The position numbers were made by a program, and so were the translations under genes. Shown one piece after another: positions 1-5,346 of a stretch of DNA of 5,397 nucleotides. Source of the stretch: Lentisphaeria bacterium UBA1829 (GTDB lineage: Bacteria > Verrucomicrobiota > Lentisphaeria > Victivallales > UBA1829). The DNA lies in the NCBI GenBank assembly GCA_002338895.1, contig DDJH01000211.1, positions 4,613 to 10,009 of the forward strand. The letters run 5' to 3'. Every line of letters begins with the position of its first letter. The stretch's first letter is position 1. Below the pieces are notes generated by a model. It saw only the letters and a list, made by a program, of their open reading frames with translations, had not been told where the DNA came from and searched no databases.

Positions 1-171
1 GACCGCTTTCTTCTCTGCTCCGACGGTCTCACCGACGTCGTCAAAGATTCCGAAATTTCCTCCTGCGTTCTGGAGGAATACGATCCGGCCGATACCGTCC
101 GCCGTCTTCTCGAACGGGCTCTTCAGCGGGGCGGTCCCGACAACGTCACCCTTGTCGCCGTCTACGCCTGA
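1..171 (+). CDS. PP2C-family Ser/Thr protein phosphatase, C-terminal end (partial)
   Basis: Only the last 56 codons and a TGA stop are in the window; the gene begins to the left. The fragment opens with DRFLLCSDGLTD and ends with GGPDNVTLVAVYA. These are the two most C-terminal conserved motifs of bacterial PP2C (PPM) phosphatases of the PrpC/Stp type. The aspartates in SDGL (fragment residue 8) and PDN (residue 47) fall where the family has metal-ligand aspartates of the dinuclear Mn/Mg centre. The family hydrolyses phospho-Ser/Thr on proteins, usually opposing a Hanks-type kinase; no kinase is visible here. The fragment ends about 9 residues after the GGxDNVT motif, as in short stand-alone cytosolic PP2Cs, so no C-terminal extension or membrane anchor follows. 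It converges on the permease gene, with 44 nt between the stop codons, and is probably functionally unrelated to it. Confidence 0.88.
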   Translation, partial: DRFLLCSDGLTDVVKDSEISSCVLEEYDPADTVRRLLERALQRGGPDNVTLVAVYA

Positions 172-173
172 CC

Positions 174-190
174 GGGGGAAACCATCCCCC
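174..190. terminator. GC hairpin between convergent genes, possible weak terminator
   Basis: GGGGGA at 174-179 can pair with TCCCCC at 185-190 around a 5-nt loop, inside the 44-nt gap between two converging stop codons. The position fits a shared terminator, but neither strand has a U-run after the stem, so it is not a canonical intrinsic terminator. It may only impede 3' exonuclease or pausing polymerase. Confidence 0.3.
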
Positions 191-215
191 TCCCCTCTGT
201 TCCGTGCCGCGTGAT

Positions 216-1475
216 TTATTTCGGCCGGACCCGCGGATCCACCCACGCATACGCCAGATCCGTCAGAAGATTGATGAAGACAAACAGAAACGCACTGAGA
301 ATCACCAGAGCCTTCAACGTCTGCAAATCCGAACTGTTCAGCGCATCCACGCCCCGGAATCCGAGTCCGGGAATCCCGAAGAAGCTCTCCAGCAGCAGAC
401 TTCCCGTAAACAGGAACGGCAGCACTGTCGAAGCCCGCGTCAAAATCGGAATTGCCGCATTTTTCAGCAGATGCCCGAAATAAACCCGGAACGGCGAATC
501 CCCTTTTGCCAGAGCGGTCCGCAGATACGGTTTGCCGATCTCGTTCAGAAACACGGTCCGGTAGAAGCGCACTCCGCCGCCCGTCCCGCTGAGAATGCCG
601 ACGATCACCGGAAGCGCCAGATTTCTCCAGTCATCCCATCCCCACACCGGAAACAAATTCCAGTAGTATCCGAACAGCCACTGGCAGAAAATAATCAGCA
701 CAAGATAACTGATGCTCATCCCCGCCACCGAAAGCACCATGATGCAGCGGTCCACCCACGAATTCCGGAACACCGCGGAGAGCATCGCAAGAACGATCCC
801 CGCAATCAGCTCGCCGAAAAAGATCGGCACCATCAGCAGCAGCGAGGTCCACATTCCATCCCACAGCACCTCCCGGATCGGAGTGCCGGTCAGCAGAGTC
901 TCGCCGAAATTGAAAAAGCTCACAAACGGAAAGTTTTTCCGGAAACTGACCAGTTCCCGCAGAGAGTCCCCCAGCTGACTGTCCCATGCGTTCTCCGTCG
1001 GAATCCGGAAGCGGACCGATTGCAGAATGCGCGGTTTTTCCGTCTCATTTCTGACGGTGCAGCAATCGCCTCGGAATGTCACGGTCAGACCGCTCTTCTT
1101 CGGACGGATCTCCGCATTCACGCGTTCCCGTTCGAAGTTCCGGCGGCAGAGGACCTCCGCACCGGGAAACAGAATCATTCCCTTTTCCGACGGTTCGATC
1201 CTTCCGGAAAACGACACGCCGGGCTGAAGGGACCGTCCGCCGGCAAAATCCGCGGACGCATACGCCTCCGTCCCTTTCCAGCGTCCGAAAAAGAGCGGCT
1301 TGGAGGATCCGAGCTTCTCCCGCATCGCTTCCAGCTCCTCCGGGGAAGGATTTTTCCCGAGCACCGTCGCCGCGGGGTCGCCCGCCGCGACGCGGAACAG
1401 CGTAAAGGTCAGAATCAGCACGCCGAGCATAATCAGCACGGAATAGGCGCAGCGGCGCAGGATGTATCGTAACAT
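216..1475 (-). CDS. OppB/DppB-type ABC transporter permease with enlarged periplasmic loop
   Basis: This 419-residue inner-membrane protein belongs to the peptide/nickel-type ABC permeases. The N-terminus MLRYILRR, membrane segment 1 at about residues 11-30 and AAGDPAA at 30-36 match the family start. Further membrane segments lie at about 208-233, 243-269, 285-308, 341-366 and 388-410. The cytoplasmic coupling (EAA-type) loop is clear at 317-346: YLRTALAKGDSPFRV then HLLKNAAIPILT. The end, DLAYAWVDPRVRPK, matches the family's DPR terminus. Typical members have about 305-340 residues. The excess lies between segments 1 and 2: after LEAMREKLGSSKP, about 120 residues (roughly 64-183) do not resemble the family, and recognisable sequence resumes at FNFGETLLTGTPIREVL (188-204). 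The insert contains Cys110, Cys138 and Cys139 and several beta-like stretches, and would face the periplasm. The ATG at 1475 has GGGGAG just upstream, inside a hairpin. The gene follows the oxidoreductase by 67 nt and is probably cotranscribed. No second permease, ATPase or binding protein is visible, so the substrate is unknown. Confidence 0.88.
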   Translation of the reverse strand: MLRYILRRCAYSVLIMLGVLILTFTLFRVAAGDPAATVLGKNPSPEELEAMREKLGSSKPLFFGRWKGTEAYASADFAGGRSLQPGVSFSGRIEPSEKGMILFPGAEVLCRRNFERERVNAEIRPKKSGLTVTFRGDCCTVRNETEKPRILQSVRFRIPTENAWDSQLGDSLRELVSFRKNFPFVSFFNFGETLLTGTPIREVLWDGMWTSLLLMVPIFFGELIAGIVLAMLSAVFRNSWVDRCIMVLSVAGMSISYLVLIIFCQWLFGYYWNLFPVWGWDDWRNLALPVIVGILSGTGGGVRFYRTVFLNEIGKPYLRTALAKGDSPFRVYFGHLLKNAAIPILTRASTVLPFLFTGSLLLESFFGIPGLGFRGVDALNSSDLQTLKALVILSAFLFVFINLLTDLAYAWVDPRVRPK

Positions 1476-1533
1476 GGCTCTCCCCGGGTTGATCCGGAAA
1501 TATACAGCGGGAAGAGCCCGATCGCAACCCCGG
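1476..1533 (-). promoter_or_regulatory. RBS-sequestering hairpin and alternative stem in front of the permease gene
   Basis: In the transcript (- strand), GGCUCUUCCC (1518-1509) can pair with GGGGAGAGCC (1485-1476): ten consecutive pairs including one G-U, with a 23-nt loop. The 3' arm contains the Shine-Dalgarno GGGGAG and ends immediately before the AUG at 1475, so this fold would block ribosome access. A second stem pairs GGGUU+GAUC (1530-1526 and 1523-1520, 2-nt bulge) with GAUCAACCC (1494-1486), and can extend by two pairs across a mismatch (1533-1532 with 1484-1483). Each stem's arms interleave with the other's, and the linkers of 1 and 0 nt look too short for both to form, so they should be alternatives. 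The second leaves most of the SD free. There is no U-run, so a terminator is unlikely. Regulation is an inference; the pairing is read directly. Confidence 0.45.
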
Positions 1534-1542
1534 AATCAAAAA

Positions 1543-4191
1543 TTACGCCGGTTTTCCTCCCTTGGCGAACAGCACATAGTATCCCTGCATGGAAGAGGCG
1601 TACTCGGAGAGGATCCGATGTCCCAGCGGAGAGGCGGGATCACAGACGGAGAGCGCCTTCCCGAGATAGAGCTCCTTCAGCTGGGAGTTCCGGAAGGAGG
1701 TGTCGTTCCGATCCGGCCGGTTGGACGCAACGGCATCGGCCAGCGAACGGACGGCGTATCCGCGCGCCCCCTCCTGCGACAGCAGACGCTCCAGCTCCGC
1801 CGCCGCCCGCGGATCCGGATGATGAATCAGATGCATGCAGACAGCCCGGATATGGGAAAATGCGTCGCCGATGTTCAGTTTCCGCAGTTTTTCAAGCACG
1901 ACATCCTGCGATCCGCCGACACACCCCAGCGCAAAAATCATGCTGTCCACCGGACTGAGTGACGGCCCGAACTGTCCCATTCCTCTGTAATTCCACCCCT
2001 CATCCCATTCCGTCCCCCGGACGGCCTCTTCCAGCAGACTCTTTCCGCATCCGTCCCCGAGAAACGCCAGGATATGCGCCGTATGCAAATCGGGCGAATG
2101 CAGAAACTGTTCATGCAGCCGCGCCCCCTCCTTCTCCACATCCAGGAAAATCGTTGCCAGCTCGTAATGGCTCGCCTCCGGAGAGACCTTCCCCACCGCA
2201 TCCGTCTCCGTCAGCGTTTTCTCCGGCAGAATTCCAATTCCGACCAGCTGTTTCTGCAGCTTCTTCACATCGATCTTCCGCAGCGGGAGTCCCCCCTTTG
2301 CCGCCATCGCCGCCGCCAGTCCGGCAGCATAGCCCTGATTCTGCACATCCGGCTGCATCCGGATCAGCGGCATGCAGTCACGATGCGCACTGACCCCGAG
2401 TCCCGTCACAAGCACCCCTTCCAGGTTCCGGGGAAGAAGCGCTCGGTAGGGAACATTGGCGTAATACGGCTGATGCTCGGTCGCCTTCAGCATGAACATC
2501 GGATGAAGAATGAAACCATGCGTGTCAAAATTGCTCATGGCAATGGTGATCGTATCGGAATAGGTGTTGCCGGCGAAGAAATCCTGCGGCTGGAGTACGA
2601 GATCTCCGAGGATTCTGCGGCGCTCGCGGGTGTCAAGGATCTGCACGGTGTCGAACCACGATTCGAATTTGGCATGCGCCATGGTGAACATCCGGGTTCC
2701 GTCCACCACGTCGGAGTCGCAGATGAAGCTGTAATCGGTGTTTTCACAGCTGTTGGCAAGGTGCACCGGCGAGAGGCCGGCTCCCTGAACGGCGGGCTCC
2801 TCCGAAACCAGCGGAGCGGTCTCTCCCCCCGCGGCCGCGGCGACATCGGCATTTCCGGTGGCATCCACCACGGCGCGGGCGGTCAGCACTTCCGCTCCGT
2901 ACGGACCGACCGTCACACACCCGCAGACCCGGCTGCCCTCCACAACAGCGGCAACGGCCATCGTCCGGAACCGGAGATCCACACCCGCATCATCGGCCTG
3001 TTCGAGGAGCCATTCCCGTTTCCACTGTCCGTTGCACTGTCCGCTTTCGATCTTCGTGGACGGATTCGGTCCCATCCCCCAGACCCCTTGATCCAGTTCG
3101 CCGGTGAATCCGACGCGGTTTCCGAACCAGTAATTCCCGATCATTCCGGACGTGCAGATTCCGCCCAGGCAGGAGAGGGTTTCCACGCAAATGGTATCTG
3201 CTCCGCTTCGCGCCGCGGCAATCGCGGCGGGCGCTCCTCCCGTTCCGCCCCCGATCACCAGAACATCGCACGACGTTCCTTCCGGCAGAGAATCCAGATC
3301 AAACTCCACTTTTTCACACTCTTCAAAGCGGAAAAAGGCATCCATGCGCACCCGTTCTCCGGTCGATTTCCGTTTTCCGGACGCGCGGACCGGTTCCATC
3401 TTTCCCGGACGGCGCGCTGCCAGCACCTTTTCCGCCTCCGCAAAGGTTTCCGGCAGGAGAATTCCCGCCATCGGATCGGGAGTCTCGAGTCCGCCGCAGT
3501 CGATCCTGCACAGATCCGCGGACGCGGTCATATCGGGATGCCAGCAGAGTCTTCTCATCTTCACTTCCGCGCGACGCAGCTCCGCCGGCGACGCAGTCCG
3601 GAACTCCATCTCCGTCACAGCCCGGAAGACGGGAAAACTTTTTCCTTCGTCCACCACGGGCAGCGGCAGCTTCTCGCACGAGATCTTCTCGTTTTCTGCG
3701 CATCCTCCGATCTGAATCAGAGAGACGGGGTACATCCCCGGGACAAACGGCTTCTCCTCCGCTCCGGCAAGACGCGCCGCAAGACCGTGCAGCGTCGCAT
3801 CCAGAATACACCGGGCCCCGACCGCCTGAAATCCGCTGCGGTTTGCGATTACAGCTCCTGCAATCTTCCCATCCGAATCGCGGAGAAGCGCCACCGGGGA
3901 ACTCTGGAAAAGATAGGGCACTTCCGCCTCCATGAATTTCCGGTCGAGAGTCCGCTTGATCCAGAGCGGAGCCGGATGCTCCACATCGCCGAACAGAGCG
4001 CGGTAATCGTCCGATTTTTCCGACTGGAGATCCAGAGGAGCGCAGAGATCCTCTCCGAAATAGCTGAACGGGGTAGCGGCGAACACCGAAAACCCTTTTT
4101 TCTTCAGTTCCAGAGCGGCACGGCACCCGGAAACTGTTCCTCCAAGCAGAAGAACATCGACCGACTGAATCAACGGAATGGAAAGCTTCAT
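1543..4191 (-). CDS. Large FAD-dependent oxidoreductase (FAD_oxidored / PF12831-type) with duplicated N-terminal fold and HEAT-like tail
   Basis: This is an 882-residue soluble protein with no signal peptide, so it is probably cytoplasmic. The intact FAD-binding Rossmann motif is DVLVIGGGTGGAPAA at 309-323 (GxGxxG: G314, G316, G319). It is followed by the acidic ribose-binding position in CVETLS (E337), CLGGICTSGM (341-350), and the YWFGNRVGFTGELD stretch (354-367). VVDATGNADVAAAAGG (441-456) and the late flavin-contacting block LLPRNLEGVLVTGLGVSAHRDCMPLIRMQPDVQNQGYAAGLAAA, split here as 586-601 and 602-628, complete the fold. Residues 12-55 (DVLLLGGTVSGCRAA, FGEDLCAP) and 127-144 (CILDATLHGLAARLAGA) look like a degraded first copy of the same motifs: the middle glycine is Thr19, and DATG has become DATL. 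Residues from about 670 to the end are helical and HEAT-like, ending in QLKELYLGKALSVC and a Tyr-rich tail. The family is redox, but the substrate is unknown. The ATG at 4191 follows AAAGGG with a 10-nt spacer. The gene is second in the AraC-oxidoreductase-permease - strand array and has its own likely regulated promoter. Confidence 0.85.
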   Translation of the reverse strand: MKLSIPLIQSVDVLLLGGTVSGCRAALELKKKGFSVFAATPFSYFGEDLCAPLDLQSEKSDDYRALFGDVEHPAPLWIKRTLDRKFMEAEVPYLFQSSPVALLRDSDGKIAGAVIANRSGFQAVGARCILDATLHGLAARLAGAEEKPFVPGMYPVSLIQIGGCAENEKISCEKLPLPVVDEGKSFPVFRAVTEMEFRTASPAELRRAEVKMRRLCWHPDMTASADLCRIDCGGLETPDPMAGILLPETFAEAEKVLAARRPGKMEPVRASGKRKSTGERVRMDAFFRFEECEKVEFDLDSLPEGTSCDVLVIGGGTGGAPAAIAAARSGADTICVETLSCLGGICTSGMIGNYWFGNRVGFTGELDQGVWGMGPNPSTKIESGQCNGQWKREWLLEQADDAGVDLRFRTMAVAAVVEGSRVCGCVTVGPYGAEVLTARAVVDATGNADVAAAAGGETAPLVSEEPAVQGAGLSPVHLANSCENTDYSFICDSDVVDGTRMFTMAHAKFESWFDTVQILDTRERRRILGDLVLQPQDFFAGNTYSDTITIAMSNFDTHGFILHPMFMLKATEHQPYYANVPYRALLPRNLEGVLVTGLGVSAHRDCMPLIRMQPDVQNQGYAAGLAAAMAAKGGLPLRKIDVKKLQKQLVGIGILPEKTLTETDAVGKVSPEASHYELATIFLDVEKEGARLHEQFLHSPDLHTAHILAFLGDGCGKSLLEEAVRGTEWDEGWNYRGMGQFGPSLSPVDSMIFALGCVGGSQDVVLEKLRKLNIGDAFSHIRAVCMHLIHHPDPRAAAELERLLSQEGARGYAVRSLADAVASNRPDRNDTSFRNSQLKELYLGKALSVCDPASPLGHRILSEYASSMQGYYVLFAKGGKPA

Positions 4192-4218
4192 AATCCGACA
4201 ACCCTTTCTTTTTCAGAT

Positions 4219-4235
4219 TTGATGGAAATATAGCA
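4219..4235 (-). promoter_or_regulatory. Extended -10 promoter of the oxidoreductase-permease unit
   Basis: On the - strand TGCTATATT reads as an extended -10 element: TG at 4235-4234, then TATATT at 4232-4227. A start site near 4219-4220 would give a 5' leader of about 28 nt that contains the AAAGGG ribosome-binding site (4207-4202). With a 17-bp spacer the -35 hexamer would be ATTTTA (4255-4250), a poor match to TTGACA. That is what one expects at an activator-dependent sigma-70 promoter. The tandem repeat just upstream supplies a candidate activator site. Confidence 0.5.
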
Positions 4236-4249
4236 GAAAAAAGAAAGAA

Positions 4250-4291
4250 TAAAATGTATTTCCCTGACAAAAAACTGGATTTTAATGACAA
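4250..4291 (-). repeat. Tandem 21-bp imperfect direct repeat, candidate AraC-type activator site
   Basis: Two adjacent 21-nt units on the - strand (4291-4271 and 4270-4250) match at 15 of 21 positions. Both start with TTGTCA, then AAAT at unit positions 10-13, CA at 15-16 and TTT at 18-20. The period is exactly 21 bp, two helical turns. AraC/XylS-family proteins commonly bind two direct half-sites with this spacing, as at araI1/araI2. The proximal unit covers the position of the missing -35 box of the oxidoreductase gene, which is a typical class II activation geometry. The neighbouring AraC-family gene, whose stop is at 4320, is the obvious candidate regulator. That assignment is an inference. 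Confidence 0.5.
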
Positions 4292-4319
4292 TTTCTCTTT
4301 TATTCTTCCCTCCATCTCC

Positions 4320-5177
4320 TCATCGGCGCAGACGGCTTGGCACCGTCCCGAAATATTTGCGGAACACCCTTGTGAAATAGAAGGGGTTCCGGAAACCGAG
4401 ACGGGCCGAAATCTCCTTGATCGAGTACTCCTCCCTCCGCAGGAAATCCCTGGCCAGCGACATCCGGTAGCGCAGCACATAACTTTGCGGACTCTCTCCG
4501 AGCACCGCCCGGAAAAGCCTGTTCAAAGTCGGCATGCTGCAGCCGAACCGCTTTGCCAGCGCGGTGCAGGAGAGATCCATCTCCGGATTCCGCTGAATGT
4601 ATTCGAGGATCGGATTCAGGCGTCCGAGCAGCCGGCGCTCCGAAAAGGGTCTCGCCTCCTCCCCGAGCATCTCCAGGAGACGGAAACAGAGACTCGAAAC
4701 TTCCGTCTCCGTCCCCGCCTTTTTCGCCCGGAACAGCTCCAGGCAGCGGTCGTACAGCGCGCGATACTCCCCCATTCTCTCCGTCCGGAACACAAACGGG
4801 GCGCAAAGGCCGATCCGTTCCCCCAGCAGCGGCACAAGCGCCCCCTGCACTTCAAACGCAAAGCGCTTCGACTCCGCTGGCGACGGACTGAAAAACCGGA
4901 ACGACGGCACCTGAGGAATCACAATCACCTCTCCCGCCCGGGAGAGAAATTTCCGCCCTCCGACCTCGTGTCCGAGCTCCCCCTCCGTCATGCACTCCAC
5001 CAGCAGACAGGGAAAATTTCTCCGCAGCAGATACCAGTTTCCCTTCCGATGCGACTCATATAAAAACCGCAGCCACAAATGTTCCGCCGTCCCGCTTTCG
5101 CAGATCCAGTTGCACGAGTACGCATTCACTATCGTCTTCCGGTAGTTCGGGGAACGGTATTCCTGAAAATCCTCCAT
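4320..5177 (-). CDS. AraC/XylS-family transcriptional regulator
   Basis: This is a 285-residue one-component regulator. Residues 1 to about 180 form a ligand-sensing, cupin-like N-terminal domain, with PCLLVECMTEGELGHEVGG (56-74) followed by the conserved-looking RAGEVIVIPQVPSFRF (80-95). Residues about 186-285 form the AraC-type double helix-turn-helix. The first HTH is LSCTALAKRFGCSMPTLNRLF (202-222, written here as the span only), followed by LGESPQSYVLRYRMSLARDFL. The second is SIKEISARLGF, with the signature NPFYFTRVFRKYFGTVPSRLR at 264-284. The start at 5177 is preferred because AAAGGGGTG (5192-5184) lies 6 nt upstream. An in-frame ATG at 5198 lacks a good Shine-Dalgarno, and a longer frame from 5324 would read through the promoter region. 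The protein probably controls the downstream oxidoreductase gene, where 21-bp direct repeats sit in front of a promoter with no -35 box, and its own promoter. The ligand is unknown; linkage to sugar-related metabolism is common for such regulators but is not shown here. Confidence 0.92.
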   Translation of the reverse strand: MEDFQEYRSPNYRKTIVNAYSCNWICESGTAEHLWLRFLYESHRKGNWYLLRRNFPCLLVECMTEGELGHEVGGRKFLSRAGEVIVIPQVPSFRFFSPSPAESKRFAFEVQGALVPLLGERIGLCAPFVFRTERMGEYRALYDRCLELFRAKKAGTETEVSSLCFRLLEMLGEEARPFSERRLLGRLNPILEYIQRNPEMDLSCTALAKRFGCSMPTLNRLFRAVLGESPQSYVLRYRMSLARDFLRREEYSIKEISARLGFRNPFYFTRVFRKYFGTVPSRLRR

Positions 5178-5183
5178 AAAAAA

Positions 5184-5192
5184 CACCCCTTT
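5184..5192 (-). promoter_or_regulatory. Shine-Dalgarno that sets the AraC-type gene start
   Basis: AAAGGGGTG on the - strand closely matches the anti-SD complement AAGGAGGTG with one base missing. A T6 spacer separates it from the ATG at 5177. This decides for the 285-residue product over the longer in-frame alternatives beginning at 5198 and 5324. Confidence 0.7.
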
Positions 5193-5197
5193 CTCCA

Positions 5198-5228
5198 TTT
5201 GATCGTATTCGACTCTTCTTTGATCGTA
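5198..5228. repeat. Pair of 10-bp direct repeats at 21-bp period in the divergent promoter region
   Basis: TTTGATCGTA occurs exactly at 5198-5207 and 5219-5228 (+ strand), start to start 21 bp. On the regulator side the repeats lie just downstream of its candidate -10, overlapping the expected start site and leader, a position suited to autorepression. For the divergent gene they lie about 64-94 bp upstream of its predicted start, a possible class I activation position. The two-turn spacing is typical of AraC-family operators; the binding protein is inferred. Confidence 0.5.
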
Positions 5229-5229
5229 A

Positions 5230-5235
5230 AGTATA
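5230..5235 (-). promoter_or_regulatory. Candidate -10 box of the AraC-type regulator gene
   Basis: TATACT (5235-5230, - strand) is a 5/6 match to TATAAT and lies about 52 bp upstream of the start codon. At 16-18 bp further upstream the - strand reads ACTTGA, AACTTG or CAACTT, none a good -35. TTGAAG is present but only 14 bp away. The promoter is therefore either weak or activator-assisted. Confidence 0.4.
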
Positions 5236-5241
5236 GCTTTT

Positions 5242-5261
5242 TTCAAGCGCTTCAAGTTGAA
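5242..5261. promoter_or_regulatory. Clustered TTCAA/TTGAA half-sites, possible operator
   Basis: The stretch reads TTCAA-GCGC-TTCAA-G-TTGAA: two direct copies and one inverted copy of a pentamer. The last two form an inverted repeat about a single central G (5251-5261), and the first spacer contains the palindrome AAGCGCTT (5245-5252). It lies between the two divergent promoters and overlaps the candidate -35 of the + strand gene, so a bound protein could affect both. The AAGCGCTT core recalls LacI-type operators but the symmetry is imperfect, so no regulator is assigned. Confidence 0.3.
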
Positions 5262-5285
5262 AAGAAGGAAAAAATATCTTATTTT
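5257..5285 (+). promoter_or_regulatory. Candidate sigma-70 promoter for the divergent + strand gene
   Basis: TTGAAA (5257-5262, 5/6 to TTGACA) is followed after exactly 17 bp by TATTTT (5280-5285, 4/6 to TATAAT). A start near 5292 would leave a purine-rich leader of about 55 nt before the ATG at 5347. The spacing is optimal, but the region is AT-rich, so a chance match is possible. Confidence 0.4.
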
Positions 5286-5346
5286 ATCTCCGTTTCCTGT
5301 TTTTGAATCAGGGGAAAAAAACAAAAAAGAAAGGATTACAATCTCT

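Noticed and set aside
204..1472. A 422-codon open frame on the + strand, opposite the permease gene
   Set aside because: Its composition is Gln/Arg/His/Pro-rich without membrane segments or motifs, while the opposite strand shows a clear ABC permease with the coupling loop and DPR terminus.
1476..1533. Simultaneous formation of both leader stems as an H-type pseudoknot
   Set aside because: The connecting segments would be 1 and 0 nt while bridging stems of 9-10 bp, which looks sterically impossible. Alternative folding is the more reasonable reading.
2074..4233. A 719-codon open frame on the + strand, opposite the oxidoreductase gene
   Set aside because: It is Arg/His/Pro-rich with no recognisable domain. 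It lies antisense to a gene with clear FAD motifs and follows the usual mirror-frame effect of GC-rich codon use. No convincing start context was seen.
4265..4291. TTGTCA at 4270-4265 and 4291-4286 as -35 boxes on the - strand
   Set aside because: Each matches TTGACA at 5 of 6 positions, but no -10 box occurs 16-18 bp downstream of either. Their exact 21-bp phasing within a longer repeat is better explained as regulator half-sites.
3323..4480. A 385-codon - strand frame spanning the end of the regulator, the intergenic region and the oxidoreductase start
   Set aside because: It is an out-of-frame shadow rich in Arg, Ser and Gly that crosses a promoter region and overlaps two well-supported genes.
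5293..5317. Hairpin TTTCCTG / CAGGGGAAA in the leader of the + strand gene
   Set aside because: It requires two bulged G residues and sits in an AT-rich, low-complexity stretch. It is too weak to call a terminator or riboswitch.
5178..5324. A 49-residue N-terminal extension of the AraC-type regulator
   Set aside because: The extension would be translated from AT-rich promoter DNA containing the -10 box and the operator-like repeats. A good Shine-Dalgarno with a 6-nt spacer points to the ATG at 5177.
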